DNA of 64,000 nt from Pseudomonas sp. TH31 (GCF_016650815.1 NZ_JAEKEZ010000029.1:744001-808000); one strand, 5' to 3'; counted from the stretch's first letter, positions 28,243-38,206 are shown. The notes: generated from the letters alone by a model not told the origin. Translations and numbers: made by a program.

Positions 28243-30042
28243 CTAACTATCCAACCTGAGCACTGCAAGGAAGGCTTCTTGTGGAATTTCCACGTTACCG
28301 ACTTGCTTCATGCGTTTTTTACCGGCCTTCTGCTTTTCCAACAGCTTGCGCTTACGGCTAACGTCACCACCGTAGCATTTGGCCAATACGTTCTTTCTGA
28401 GTGCCTTGACGGAGGTTCGCGCAATGATTTGCCCGCCGATGGCGGCCTGGATCGCGACGTCGAACATCTGGCGCGGAATCAGTTCTTTCATCTTCTCGGT
28501 CAACTGGCGACCTTTGTAGTGCGCGTTATCCCGGTGCACGATCAACGCCAGGGCGTCGACCTTGTCACCGTTGATCAGCACATCCAGCTTCACCAGACTA
28601 GCCGATTGGTAACGATCGAAATGGTAATCCAGCGAAGCATAGCCGCGACTGGTCGATTTCAGACGATCAAAGAAGTCCAGGACCACTTCGTTCATCGGAA
28701 TATCGTAAGTCACCTGGACCTGGGTCCCGAGGAACAGCATGTCGTGCTGCACGCCACGCTTCTCGATGCACAGGGTAATGACGTTGCCCAGGTGCTCTTG
28801 CGGCACAAGAATATTGGCCCGCACGATCGGCTCACGCATGTCTTCGATCGAAGACACGTCCGGGAGCTTGGACGGGTTGTCGACGTAAATCGTTTCACCG
28901 GTTTTCAGCAACAGCTCGAAAATAACCGTCGGCGCCGTGGTGATCAGGTCCAGGTCGTACTCGCGCTCAAGGCGCTCCTGGATGATTTCCATGTGCAGCA
29001 TGCCGAGGAACCCGCAACGGAAGCCGAAGCCCAGGGCGTCGGAGCTTTCCGGGGTGTACTGCAGGGACGAGTCGTTGAGCGTGAGCTTTTGCAGGGCTTC
29101 ACGGAAATCTTCGAAGTCGTCGGAGCTGACCGGGAACAGGCCGGCGTAAACCTGCGGTTGAATGCGTTTGAAGCCGGGCAGCACGTCAACGTCGGGGGTG
29201 GAGCTCAAGGTCAGGGTGTCACCGACCGGTGCACCGTGAATGTCCTTGATACCGGCGATGATGAAGCCCACTTCGCCGGCCTTCAGGTCGACAGTGGCGG
29301 TGTGTTTCGGGTTGAAGACGCCGACGCTGTCCACCAGGTGGATCTTGCCGGTGGACTTGACGAGGATCTTGTCGCCCTTCTTCACACGGCCGTGGCGCAC
29401 GCGAACCAGGGAGACAACACCCAGGTAGTTGTCGAACCAGGAGTCGATAATCAACGCTTGCAGCGGATCTTCGTAGTTGCCGGTGGGTGCCGGGATGGTC
29501 TTGACCAGACGCTCGAGCACCTCGTCGACGCCCTGGCCAGTCTTGGCGCTGCACTCGACCGCATCGGTGGCATCGATGCCGATGATTTTTTCGATTTCTT
29601 CCTTGACGCGGTCCGGATCGGCCTGTGGCAGGTCGATCTTGTTCAGGACCGGCATGACTTCCAGGCCCTGCTCGATCGCCGTGTAGCAGTTGGCAACCGA
29701 TTGCGCTTCAACGCCCTGACCGGCATCGACCACCAGCAATGCACCTTCACACGCCGCCAGCGACCGGCTGACTTCATAGGTGAAGTCGACGTGGCCCGGG
29801 GTGTCAATGAAGTTCAGCTGGTACTTGATGCCGTCTTTGGCGGTGTAATAAAGGGTAACGCTGTGGGCCTTGATGGTGATCCCGCGTTCACGTTCCAGGT
29901 CCATGGAGTCCAGCACCTGGGCTTCCATTTCGCGCTCGGCAAGGCCGCCGCACATCTGGATGAAGCGATCGGCCAGCGTCGACTTGCCATGGTCAATGTG
30001 GGCGATGATGGAGAAATTGCGGATATGACTCAAATCACTCAC
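28243..30042 (-). CDS. lepA: elongation factor 4 (LepA)
   Basis: LepA is a ribosome-binding translational GTPase that back-translocates or aids ribosome assembly and is membrane-associated. The 599-residue length is normal. Motifs are AHIDHGKSTLADR (G1), DTPGHVDF, NKIDLPQAD, and the LepA-specific C-terminal domain ending KRMKQVGNVEIPQEAFLAVL. In PAO1 (from memory) mucD precedes lepA. Here the upstream neighbour is lptG, separated by a terminator. Confidence 0.97.
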   Translation of the reverse strand: MSDLSHIRNFSIIAHIDHGKSTLADRFIQMCGGLAEREMEAQVLDSMDLERERGITIKAHSVTLYYTAKDGIKYQLNFIDTPGHVDFTYEVSRSLAACEGALLVVDAGQGVEAQSVANCYTAIEQGLEVMPVLNKIDLPQADPDRVKEEIEKIIGIDATDAVECSAKTGQGVDEVLERLVKTIPAPTGNYEDPLQALIIDSWFDNYLGVVSLVRVRHGRVKKGDKILVKSTGKIHLVDSVGVFNPKHTATVDLKAGEVGFIIAGIKDIHGAPVGDTLTLSSTPDVDVLPGFKRIQPQVYAGLFPVSSDDFEDFREALQKLTLNDSSLQYTPESSDALGFGFRCGFLGMLHMEIIQERLEREYDLDLITTAPTVIFELLLKTGETIYVDNPSKLPDVSSIEDMREPIVRANILVPQEHLGNVITLCIEKRGVQHDMLFLGTQVQVTYDIPMNEVVLDFFDRLKSTSRGYASLDYHFDRYQSASLVKLDVLINGDKVDALALIVHRDNAHYKGRQLTEKMKELIPRQMFDVAIQAAIGGQIIARTSVKALRKNVLAKCYGGDVSRKRKLLEKQKAGKKRMKQVGNVEIPQEAFLAVLRLDS

Positions 30043-30148
30043 GGATCAACACTCAAAAAGGCTGCAGGCATAGCCCGCCGAAAAATAGCCGGGAATTGTA
30101 CCTGATCCGCGGCGCAAGCGTCACGTTCGCAGGTCAGACGGCGCATAC

Positions 30149-30183
30149 AAAAACGCCCCGGTCTTGCGACAAGGGCGTTTTTT
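30149..30183. terminator. terminator between lptG and lepA
   Basis: The stem AAAAACGCCC/GGGCGTTTTT is T-rich in both directions. It lies after the lptG stop on the minus strand, so it insulates lepA from lptFG transcription. Confidence 0.82.
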
Positions 30184-30213
30184 GCAACGGCAAACGTCAG
30201 GAAAGACCCGGAA

Positions 30214-31281
30214 TCACCCGGCCCGACGCAACAACAAGACCCCGGCCAGGGCACAGACAGTGGCCGGCACCAGCACCGCAAATAGCGGCGAGAAACCGAA
30301 CACCAGGCTCGAAGGCCCGAGCAAATCCTGAACGATACGGAAGGTGAAGCCGACCAGTACGCCGGTAAACACCCGCTGACCCAGGGTCACCGAACGCAGC
30401 GGACCAAAGATGAAGGAAATGGCCATCAGCACCAGCGCGGCAGTGACCAACGGCTGCAATACCTTGACCCAGAATGCCAGCCAGTAACGGCCATTGTTCA
30501 GACCCTGGTCAGCCAGATAGTGGATGTAACTCCACAAACCGCTGATCGACAGCGTCTCAGGGGTCATTACCACGGTATTGAGCAATTGCGGGCTCAAGGC
30601 CACATCCCAGCGCTCGACCGGGGCGCTCACCACTTCAGTGCGCTTTTCCTGTTCATGGAACAGCGTGGTGGTGACGTCGCTCAACGTCCAGTGATCCTTG
30701 TCGAACTCCGCACGCTTGGAGAAGCTGGCCGACAACATGTGGCGCTCTTTGTCGAAGCGATAACGGGTCACGCCATACAGCACGCCATTAGGCTGCACGG
30801 AGTTGATGTGAATGAACTCTTCACCCTGGCGATGCCACAAACCGTGCTTTGCACTTTGTGCATCACCACTGCCCTGTGCCAGGGAGCGATTGGCCTGAGC
30901 GACATTCTCGGTGGCGGGTGCCACGTATTCGCCGATCAACACACCCACGACCATCAGGACCAGCATCGGCTTCATCACCGCCCAGACAATCCGACCGATG
31001 GATACACCGGCAGCGCGCATGATGGTCAGTTCGCTGTTGCTGGCCAGGCTGCCGAGACCGATCAGGCAACCGATCAGCGCCGCCATCGGCAACATGTCGT
31101 AAAGACGTCGCGGCGCCGTGAGCAGCACGTAGCTCAAGACATCCATCAAAGTGTAGGTATCGCTGGCGTCACTCATTTCATCGATGAAGGCGAACAGCTC
31201 CGCCAGACCGAGAATGATCCCCAGCACCGCCAGGATGGCCATGAGAACGCTGCCACCAATGTAGCGATCGAGCTTAACCAC
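30214..31281 (-). CDS. lptG: LPS export ABC transporter permease LptG
   Basis: LptG is one of the two membrane subunits of the LptB2FG complex, which extracts lipopolysaccharide from the inner membrane. The 355-residue protein has three membrane segments at each end around a periplasmic beta-jellyroll domain. It starts MVKLDRYIGGSVL with GTG at 31281, overlapping the lptF stop by 8 bases. Confidence 0.94.
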   Translation of the reverse strand: MVKLDRYIGGSVLMAILAVLGIILGLAELFAFIDEMSDASDTYTLMDVLSYVLLTAPRRLYDMLPMAALIGCLIGLGSLASNSELTIMRAAGVSIGRIVWAVMKPMLVLMVVGVLIGEYVAPATENVAQANRSLAQGSGDAQSAKHGLWHRQGEEFIHINSVQPNGVLYGVTRYRFDKERHMLSASFSKRAEFDKDHWTLSDVTTTLFHEQEKRTEVVSAPVERWDVALSPQLLNTVVMTPETLSISGLWSYIHYLADQGLNNGRYWLAFWVKVLQPLVTAALVLMAISFIFGPLRSVTLGQRVFTGVLVGFTFRIVQDLLGPSSLVFGFSPLFAVLVPATVCALAGVLLLRRAG

Positions 31282-32401
31282 GAGCCACCTCCAGCGCAGC
31301 GCGGCGACTCGCCATTTTCAAGCGCATGGGCTCCCAGTAGAGCAACCCAAGACCGATGACCAGGAAGATCGCATGCACCCACCACAGGCCAAGTGCTGTC
31401 GGGATCTTGCCCTTCTCAAGGGCACCGCGCGCGGCAATCAGGATAGTCAGGTAAGCCATATAAAGAAGAATCGCCGGCAGCAGCTTGAGGAATCGGCCCT
31501 GGCGCGGATTGACCCGCGACAACGGCACAGCCATGAGGGTCACGATGAACACCAGCAATGGCAAGGACAGGCGCCACTCCAGCTCGGCGCGCGAACGCAC
31601 ATCGTCACTAGCCAGCAAGGAGTTGGTGGTCATTGCATCACGGTCCGTGACTTCGTCGCTGACGTCCGGCTTGGCCAGCAAAACGCCGTACTCGTCATAT
31701 TTGATGGCTCGGTAGTCGGCCTGCCCCGGATTACCGTCGTAGCGATAGCCGTTGTCGAGAATCAGGTAGCGGTTGCCATCGGGACGGATTTCCTGACGAC
31801 CCTTTTCGGCCACCAGTACGGAAATCCCGCGATCCTTTTGATCGGACGAAATGTTCTTCTGCGATATGAATACGCCGGCCAGATTGACGCGATCGGCCGA
31901 CAACTGCGCGGTATAGGTCACCCGCGTACCGTCACGCAAGGCCTGGAAGCGACCCGGTTCAAGGGTATCGAACTCGGTCAGGGCGTCCTGCTTGTTCAGC
32001 AACAACTGGAACTGATTAGCCCCTTGCGGTGCCAGGCTCAGGCTCAGCCAGGCCACGACCAGCGCCACCAGGGTCGCCGGAAACAGGGTGATGCGAAGCA
32101 AACGCTGCTGGCTCATGCCGGTGGCCGACAGCACGGTCATTTCGCTTTCCAGGTACAGCCGGCCATAGGACAGCAGAATGCCCAGGAACAGACCCAATGG
32201 CAGGATCAGCTGCAGGAAGCCTGGCAGGCGAAAGCCCATGATCAGGAACAGTGAACTCGGGTCCAATTGGCCCGAAGCCGCCTGTGCGAGGTATTTAATG
32301 AAGCGACCGCTCATGATGATGACCAGCAGCACGGCGCTGACGGCGCTCAAGGTCAACAGGACTTCGCGGGACAGATAACGGAAGACAATCAAACCAGACA
32401 C
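31274..32401 (-). CDS. lptF: LPS export ABC transporter permease LptF
   Basis: LptF partners LptG in the LPS extraction complex. The 375-residue protein opens IVFRYLSREVLLTLSAVSAV and has the same six-membrane-segment layout with a central periplasmic domain. Its start codon is GTG at 32401 with GGAG very close upstream. It is divergent from pepA with a 298-bp gap. Confidence 0.94.
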   Translation of the reverse strand: MSGLIVFRYLSREVLLTLSAVSAVLLVIIMSGRFIKYLAQAASGQLDPSSLFLIMGFRLPGFLQLILPLGLFLGILLSYGRLYLESEMTVLSATGMSQQRLLRITLFPATLVALVVAWLSLSLAPQGANQFQLLLNKQDALTEFDTLEPGRFQALRDGTRVTYTAQLSADRVNLAGVFISQKNISSDQKDRGISVLVAEKGRQEIRPDGNRYLILDNGYRYDGNPGQADYRAIKYDEYGVLLAKPDVSDEVTDRDAMTTNSLLASDDVRSRAELEWRLSLPLLVFIVTLMAVPLSRVNPRQGRFLKLLPAILLYMAYLTILIAARGALEKGKIPTALGLWWVHAIFLVIGLGLLYWEPMRLKMASRRAALEVARG

Positions 32402-32699
32402 TCCAGGGTTGTCAGGCTAAGGCGGCCAAACAAGCAAACGTATCGGGCGGCCCGCAGGGCAGAGCCACCGAAAAAGATGGCGCATTATCCTGTGATTGGG
32501 TGCGCCTGTCACTGCGCATGCTCAAGCCGGTGGTCAAAGCACTGAAGATCGTACAACCGAGGGTTGTCAGGCGCCGGTAGCGAGGTTCAAACTGCGGCCT
32601 TTGTCGCGGGCCGTGACCTGCGTCTTTCTAACTATATAAGCAGGCGTTTGCGCACACTGTCGAACGCTGCGTGTTGACCATTAATTCAGGGACCCGGAC
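32402..32699. promoter_or_regulatory. lptF/pepA divergent promoter region
   Basis: The gap carries a TATATA-type -10 candidate near 32632 (CTAACTATATAAGC) reading towards pepA. It also has a 13-bp direct repeat AGGGTTGTCAGGC at 32405 and 32560. No gene is seen. Confidence 0.4.
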
Positions 32700-34190
32700 A
32701 TGGAACTGGTTGTAAAAAGCGTTAGCCCAGAAACGTTGAAAACCGCCACTCTGGTGGTCGCCGTCGGCGAAAACCGCAAGCTCGGCGCCGTTGCCAAACA
32801 ACTCGACGAACTGAGCGGCGGTGCCATCAGCGCCGTTTTGAAGCGCGGCGACCTGGCCGGCAAAGTCGGCCAGAGCCTGTTGCTGCATAGCCTGCCAAAT
32901 CTCAAGGCCGAGCGCGTGCTGCTGGTTGGCGTGGGCAAGGATGAAGAACTGGGCGACCGCCCATTCCGTAAAATCATCGCTGGCGTCCTCAACACCCTCA
33001 AAGGCCTGGGCGGCACTGACGCCGTGCTGGCGCTGGATGAAGTGGTGGTCAAGGGTCGCGACAGCTACGGCAAGACCCGTCTGCTGGCCGAAACCCTGGT
33101 GGACGGCGAATACAGCTTCGACCAGTTCAAGAGCCAGAAAGCCGAACCTCGCGCCCTGAAGAAAGTCACCCTGGTGACCATCAAGGCTGCCCAGGCTGAA
33201 GTCGAGCGCGCCGTCTCCCACGCCACCGCTATCGCCAACGGCATGGCCTTCACCCGCGACCTGGGCAACCTGCCGCCGAACATCTGCCACCCGACGTTCC
33301 TGGGCGAACAAGCCAAGAACCTGGGCAAAGAATTCAAGACCCTGAAAGTCGAAGTCCTCGATGAGAAGAAGATCAAGGACCTGGGCATGGGCTCGTTCTA
33401 CGCCGTTGGCCAGGGCAGCGCCCAGCCACCGCGCCTGATCGTCATGCAATACAACGGCGGCAAGAAATCCGAGAAACCGTACGCACTGGTCGGCAAAGGC
33501 ATCACCTTCGACACCGGCGGCATCAGCCTGAAACCGGGCGCCGGCATGGACGAGATGAAGTACGACATGGGCGGCGCGGCCAGCGTGTTCGGCACCCTGC
33601 GTGCCGTGCTCGAACTGAAACTGCCGATCAACCTGGTGTGCATCCTGGCTTGCGCCGAGAACATGCCGAGCGGCAACGCTTCGCGCCCTGGCGACATCGT
33701 CACCACCATGAGCGGCCAGACCGTGGAAATCCTCAACACTGACGCCGAAGGCCGTCTGGTGCTGTGCGATGCACTGACCTACTCCGAGCGCTTCAAGCCA
33801 CAAGCCGTGATCGACATCGCGACCCTGACCGGTGCTTGCGTCGTTGCGCTGGGTGCTCACACGTCGGGCCTGCTGGGCAACAATGACGAACTGATCGGTC
33901 AACTGCTGAGCGCCGGCCAAGTGGCTGACGATCGCGCCTGGCAACTGCCGCTGTTCGATGAGTACCAGGAGCAACTGGACAGCCCGTTCGCCGACATCGC
34001 CAACATCGGCGGCCCGAAAGCCGGCACCATCACGGCGGCCTGCTTCCTGTCGCGCTTCACCAAGAACCTGAACTGGGCACACCTGGACATCGCCGGCACG
34101 GCCTGGACCAGCGGCGGCAAGGACAAGGGCGCCACTGGCCGTCCGGTTCCATTGCTGACCCAATACCTGCTGGACCGCGCCAAAGCCTGA
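32700..34190 (+). CDS. pepA: leucyl aminopeptidase PepA
   Basis: This is an M17 cytosolic two-metal aminopeptidase, which in Pseudomonas also acts as a DNA-binding regulator (PhpA). The 496-residue protein has the metal site in ITFDTGGISLKPGAGMDEMK, YDMGGAASVFG, and the signature NTDAEGRLVLCDALTY. The N-terminal domain used for DNA binding in E. coli XerA/PepA is present. holC follows after a 60-bp gap containing a hairpin. Confidence 0.96.
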   Translation: MELVVKSVSPETLKTATLVVAVGENRKLGAVAKQLDELSGGAISAVLKRGDLAGKVGQSLLLHSLPNLKAERVLLVGVGKDEELGDRPFRKIIAGVLNTLKGLGGTDAVLALDEVVVKGRDSYGKTRLLAETLVDGEYSFDQFKSQKAEPRALKKVTLVTIKAAQAEVERAVSHATAIANGMAFTRDLGNLPPNICHPTFLGEQAKNLGKEFKTLKVEVLDEKKIKDLGMGSFYAVGQGSAQPPRLIVMQYNGGKKSEKPYALVGKGITFDTGGISLKPGAGMDEMKYDMGGAASVFGTLRAVLELKLPINLVCILACAENMPSGNASRPGDIVTTMSGQTVEILNTDAEGRLVLCDALTYSERFKPQAVIDIATLTGACVVALGAHTSGLLGNNDELIGQLLSAGQVADDRAWQLPLFDEYQEQLDSPFADIANIGGPKAGTITAACFLSRFTKNLNWAHLDIAGTAWTSGGKDKGATGRPVPLLTQYLLDRAKA

Positions 34191-34203
34191 AACCGATGAC
34201 CTT

Positions 34204-34233
34204 GGGCGGTATCACTTTCCAGTGATGCCGCCC
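34204..34233. promoter_or_regulatory. hairpin between pepA and holC
   Basis: GGGCGGTATCACT pairs with AGTGATGCCGCCC across a 4-base loop, with one imperfect pair. There is no T-tract, so it looks like an RNA-processing or stability element rather than a terminator. Confidence 0.6.
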
Positions 34234-34250
34234 CTGGCTCAGGAACCGCA

Positions 34251-34679
34251 ATGACCAAAGTCGACTTCTATATCCTGCCCAGCGCCGATCCATCAGCGCG
34301 GCTGGACTTTGCCTGCAAGCTCAGCGAAAAAGCCTGGCGCATGGGGCACCGCATCTACCTGCATTGCAGCGATGCCGCCCAGCGTGACGACCTCGATGCG
34401 CGCCTGTGGACGTTCAAGGGTGAAACCTTCGTCCCTCACGGTCCCGCTGAAAGCGAACCGGACAGTTTGATTGTCCTGGGGCTTGGCGATGACTGCGGTC
34501 CGCACCAGGATCTGCTGGTCAATCTCGACCTGAAAGTCCCGGCCTTCGCCAACAAATTCGCCCGGGTGGCGGAAGTGGTGGTGGAAGATCCGACGATTCG
34601 TGCGGCTGCGCGGGAGAGTTTCCGTTTCTACCGCGAACAGGGCTATCCTCTGCAAGATCACCGTTTACAGCGACTCTGA
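34251..34679 (+). CDS. holC: DNA polymerase III subunit chi
   Basis: HolC links the clamp loader to SSB. The 142-residue protein shows the family pattern: VDFYILPSADPSARLDFAC, AWRMGHRIYLHC, DARLWTFKGETFVPHG. It lies between pepA and a short hypothetical gene that precedes valS, the usual order in this genus. Confidence 0.93.
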   Translation: MTKVDFYILPSADPSARLDFACKLSEKAWRMGHRIYLHCSDAAQRDDLDARLWTFKGETFVPHGPAESEPDSLIVLGLGDDCGPHQDLLVNLDLKVPAFANKFARVAEVVVEDPTIRAAARESFRFYREQGYPLQDHRLQRL

Positions 34680-34687
34680 GCATTCCG

Positions 34688-35071
34688 ATGGACACTCCAA
34701 AACCGCAGCAAAAGTCCGCGCATCTGCTGGATGACCTTGAGTCGATCCGCCAACTGCTCGGTGATGACAACCTGCAACCGCCGTTGCTGACCGACACGGT
34801 CCATGACGGTGATCAGGAACAGATTCCGATGCTGTTCGAACCCGCAGGCGCCACGCCTGTAGCCATCGAACCGGCCCCCGCCCCTGCCGCCCAACCTTTA
34901 CCTGCCGCCAGCAAAGGCCCCGACGCCCTGCTGCACCTGGACAGCGAACTGCGCGCCGCCGCGCAATTGATCCTGCAAGACGTGATCGACGACTTCGCCC
35001 CGCATATTGAAACCGAGATCAAGCGCCGACTGGATGCGCGGATGGAGCGGCTGCTCAGCCAGTACGAGTAA
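34688..35071 (+). CDS. hypothetical protein between holC and valS
   Basis: This 127-residue protein is conserved in position in pseudomonads, but I do not know its function. It has an acidic N-terminus (LLDDLESIRQLLGDD), a proline/alanine-rich linker at about 56-78, and a helical C-terminal part (LRAAAQLILQDVIDDFAPH then IETEIKRRLDARMERLLSQ). The layout resembles a small adaptor with a flexible linker. It starts 8 bases after holC, so a link to the replisome is a guess from context only. Confidence 0.75.
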   Translation: MDTPKPQQKSAHLLDDLESIRQLLGDDNLQPPLLTDTVHDGDQEQIPMLFEPAGATPVAIEPAPAPAAQPLPAASKGPDALLHLDSELRAAAQLILQDVIDDFAPHIETEIKRRLDARMERLLSQYE

Positions 35072-35086
35072 CCCCGCCATTCCTAT

Positions 35087-35175
35087 GTAGGAGCTGCCGC
35101 AGGCTGCGATCTTTTGACGTTGATCTTCAGTGTTTTTGAAGACGCCAAAAGATCGCAGCCTGCGGCAGCTCCTAC
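35087..35175. repeat. REP inverted pair, family A
   Basis: Inverted copies of GTAGGAGCTGCCGCAGGC flank a 25-30 bp loop that itself has GATCTTCA-type short symmetry. It lies between the holC cluster and valS. Confidence 0.9.
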
Positions 35176-35291
35176 AGGGTGCACCATCGACATTTGATGT
35201 GTGCCCGGTCCGCCCCTGCTCGCCCTCGGCCCCATGCCCCGCTATACTTGCCGGCTTTTCCTGAATAAATGCCAATAGGGTCCCGCCGCGC

Positions 35292-38138
35292 ATGGATAAG
35301 ACCTACCAGCCGCACGCCATTGAAACTTCCTGGTACAACACCTGGGAGTCCGAGAATTACTTCGCCCCGCAAGGCGCGGGCGAGTCCTACACCATCATGA
35401 TCCCGCCGCCGAACGTCACCGGCAGCCTGCACATGGGTCACGGCTTCAACAACGCGATCATGGACGCCCTGATCCGTTTCCGCCGCATGCAGGGTCGCAA
35501 CACCCTGTGGCAGCCGGGCACCGACCACGCCGGTATCGCCACGCAAATGCTGGTGGAACGCCAGCTCGAAGCCAAAGGCCAGAGCCGCCACGACCTGGGT
35601 CGCGAGAAGTTCCTCGAGAAAATCTGGGAATGGAAAGATGAATCCGGCGGCAACATCAGCCGTCAGATCCGTCGCCTTGGCTCGTCCGTCGACTGGAGCC
35701 GCGAGCGCTTCACCATGGATGACGGCCTGTCGGAATCGGTGAAAGAAGCCTTCGTGCGCCTGCATGAAGACGGCCTGATCTACCGCGGCAAGCGCCTGGT
35801 CAACTGGGACACCAAGTTGCACACGGCGATTTCCGACCTCGAAGTGGAAAACCACGACGAGAAAGGTTTCCTGTGGAACCTGAAGTACCCGCTGGCCGAC
35901 GGCGCCAGGACTGCTGAAGGCAACGATTACCTGATCGTCGCGACCACTCGCCCGGAAACCATGCTCGGCGACTCCGCCGTCGCGGTTAACCCGAACGATG
36001 AGCGCTACAAAGCCCTGATCGGCAAGTTTGTCGAGCTGCCACTGGTTGGCCGCCGCATCCCGATCATCGCCGACGATTACTGCGACCCTGAATTCGGCAC
36101 CGGCTGCGTGAAAATCACCCCGGCCCACGATTTCAACGACTACGAAGTCGGCAAGCGCCACAACCTGCCGCTGCTGAACATCTTCGACAAGAACGCCGCT
36201 GTATTGCCGGCCTGTCAGGTGTTCAACCTCGACGGCACGCTGAACGAAAGCATCGACGGCAAGATCCCGGCTGAATACGCTGGCCTCGACCGCTTCGAAG
36301 CGCGCAAACAGATCGTTGCTGCGTTCGATACTGCCGGCCTGCTCGTCAGCGTCGACGATCACAACCTGAAAGTGCCGAAAGGCGACCGCTCCGGCACGAT
36401 CATCGAGCCGTGGCTGACCGACCAGTGGTACGTATCGACCAAGCCATTGGCCGAGCCTGCGATTGCTGCCGTTGAAGACGGCCGCATCCAGTTCGTGCCC
36501 AAGCAATACGAAAACATGTACTTCTCGTGGATGCGCGACATCCAGGATTGGTGCATCAGCCGTCAGCTGTGGTGGGGCCACCGGATTCCGGCCTGGTACG
36601 ACGAGTCGGGCAAAGTCTACGTCGGTCGCGACGAAGCCGAAGTGCGTGCCAAGCACAACCTCGGCCCGGACGTTGCGCTGCAACAGGACAACGACGTGCT
36701 CGACACCTGGTTCAGTTCGGGCCTGTGGACGTTCTCCACGCTCGGCTGGCCTGAGCAGACCGAGTTCCTGAAGAAATTCCACTCCACCGACGTGCTGGTC
36801 ACCGGTTTCGACATCATTTTCTTCTGGGTTGCCCGGATGATCATGCTCACCATGCATCTGGTGAAGAACGAAGACGGCACGCCGCAGGTCCCGTTCAAGA
36901 CCGTTTATGTTCATGGCCTGGTGCGTGATGGCCTGGGCCAGAAGATGTCCAAGTCCAAGGGCAACGTCCTCGACCCGCTGGACATCATTGACGGTATCGA
37001 GCTGGAAGACCTGGTGCACAAACGCATCAACGGCCTGATGCAGCCGAAACTGGCGAAGAAGATCGAGAAGCAGACCCGCGACGAGTTCGCCGACGGCATC
37101 GCCAGCTACGGCACCGACGCGCTGCGCTTCACCTTCTGTTCGCTGGCATCCACCGGTCGCGACATCAAGTTCGACATGGGCCGCGTCGAAGGCTATCGCA
37201 ACTTCTGCAACAAGATCTGGAACGCCGCGCGTTACGTTCTGGACAAGGGCGAAGACTGCGGCCAGAACGGCGAAGCCTATGAGCTGTCCCTGGCGGATCG
37301 CTGGATCATCTCGCAGCTGCAACGCACCGAAGCCGAAGTGACCCGTCAGCTCGACCAGTTCCGCTTCGACCTGGCGGCACAAGCCTTGTACGAGTTCATC
37401 TGGAACCAATATTGCGACTGGTACCTGGAACTCTCCAAGCCGGTGCTGTGGGACGAAAACGCCCCGGTTGAACGCCAGCGCGGCACTCGCCGCACACTGG
37501 TTCGGGTACTGGAAGTCGCGTTGCGCCTGGCGCACCCGTTCATGCCGTTCATCACCGAAGAAATCTGGCAGCGCATCGCGCCGCTGGCCGGTATCGAAGG
37601 CAAGACGATCATGCTGCAACCCTGGCCAGTGGCCAACGAAGCACGCATCGATCAGGGCGCCGAAGACGACATCGAGTGGCTGAAGACGCTGATGCTCGGC
37701 ACGCGCAACATTCGCGCCGAGATGAACATCGGTCCGGGCAAGCCGCTGAACCTGTTCCTGAAAAACGTCAGCGCCGAAGACCAGCGTCGTCTCACCGAGA
37801 ACGAAGCGTTGCTCAAGAAGCTGGCGCGCCTGGAGTCGATCACTGTATTGGCGGCTGGCCAGGAAGCGCCGCTGTCCGCTACTGCCCTGGTGGGCGAGAT
37901 GGAAGTGCTGGTGCCGATGGCCGGCCTGATCGACAAGGATGCCGAACTGGCGCGCCTGGACAAGGAAATCCTGCGTTTGCAGGGCGAAGTCCAGCGCGTG
38001 GGCGGCAAACTGTCCAACGCTGGTTTCGTCGACAAGGCCCCGGCCGAAGTCATCGACAAGGAACGCGCCAAACTGGCCGAAGCTGAACAGGCTTTGGGCA
38101 AGTTGGCGGAGCAGCATGCGCGGATTGCCAGCCTGTAA
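35292..38138 (+). CDS. valS: valyl-tRNA synthetase
   Basis: This class I aminoacyl-tRNA synthetase charges tRNA-Val. The 948-residue protein has the HIGH-type site PPPNVTGSLHMGHGF near residue 40 and the KMSKS site GQKMSKSKGNVLDP near 555. An editing domain lies between them. The anticodon-binding region is followed by a C-terminal coiled coil (DKDAELARLDKEILRLQGEV). A strong terminator follows. Confidence 0.97.
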   Translation: MDKTYQPHAIETSWYNTWESENYFAPQGAGESYTIMIPPPNVTGSLHMGHGFNNAIMDALIRFRRMQGRNTLWQPGTDHAGIATQMLVERQLEAKGQSRHDLGREKFLEKIWEWKDESGGNISRQIRRLGSSVDWSRERFTMDDGLSESVKEAFVRLHEDGLIYRGKRLVNWDTKLHTAISDLEVENHDEKGFLWNLKYPLADGARTAEGNDYLIVATTRPETMLGDSAVAVNPNDERYKALIGKFVELPLVGRRIPIIADDYCDPEFGTGCVKITPAHDFNDYEVGKRHNLPLLNIFDKNAAVLPACQVFNLDGTLNESIDGKIPAEYAGLDRFEARKQIVAAFDTAGLLVSVDDHNLKVPKGDRSGTIIEPWLTDQWYVSTKPLAEPAIAAVEDGRIQFVPKQYENMYFSWMRDIQDWCISRQLWWGHRIPAWYDESGKVYVGRDEAEVRAKHNLGPDVALQQDNDVLDTWFSSGLWTFSTLGWPEQTEFLKKFHSTDVLVTGFDIIFFWVARMIMLTMHLVKNEDGTPQVPFKTVYVHGLVRDGLGQKMSKSKGNVLDPLDIIDGIELEDLVHKRINGLMQPKLAKKIEKQTRDEFADGIASYGTDALRFTFCSLASTGRDIKFDMGRVEGYRNFCNKIWNAARYVLDKGEDCGQNGEAYELSLADRWIISQLQRTEAEVTRQLDQFRFDLAAQALYEFIWNQYCDWYLELSKPVLWDENAPVERQRGTRRTLVRVLEVALRLAHPFMPFITEEIWQRIAPLAGIEGKTIMLQPWPVANEARIDQGAEDDIEWLKTLMLGTRNIRAEMNIGPGKPLNLFLKNVSAEDQRRLTENEALLKKLARLESITVLAAGQEAPLSATALVGEMEVLVPMAGLIDKDAELARLDKEILRLQGEVQRVGGKLSNAGFVDKAPAEVIDKERAKLAEAEQALGKLAEQHARIASL

Positions 38139-38157
38139 CGGTAAATCGCAATGAAGA

Positions 38158-38185
38158 GGGAGGCCCGCAACGGCCTCCCTTTTTT
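38158..38185 (+). terminator. Rho-independent terminator after valS
   Basis: The stem GGGAGGCC/GGCCTCCC with a 6-base loop is followed by T7. Confidence 0.93.
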
Positions 38186-38206
38186 ATGCCCGCCGCGAAT
38201 CTCCTC

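Noticed and set aside
28279..30105. 608-codon open frame opposite lepA
   Set aside because: Antisense shadow of lepA, with no recognisable domain or ribosome site.
32405..32572. 13-bp direct repeat AGGGTTGTCAGGC twice in the lptF/pepA gap
   Set aside because: Only two copies 155 bp apart, with no symmetry and no link to a promoter box; it may be chance.
35172..38117. 981-codon open frame opposite valS
   Set aside because: Antisense shadow of valS, and it would also read through a REP element.
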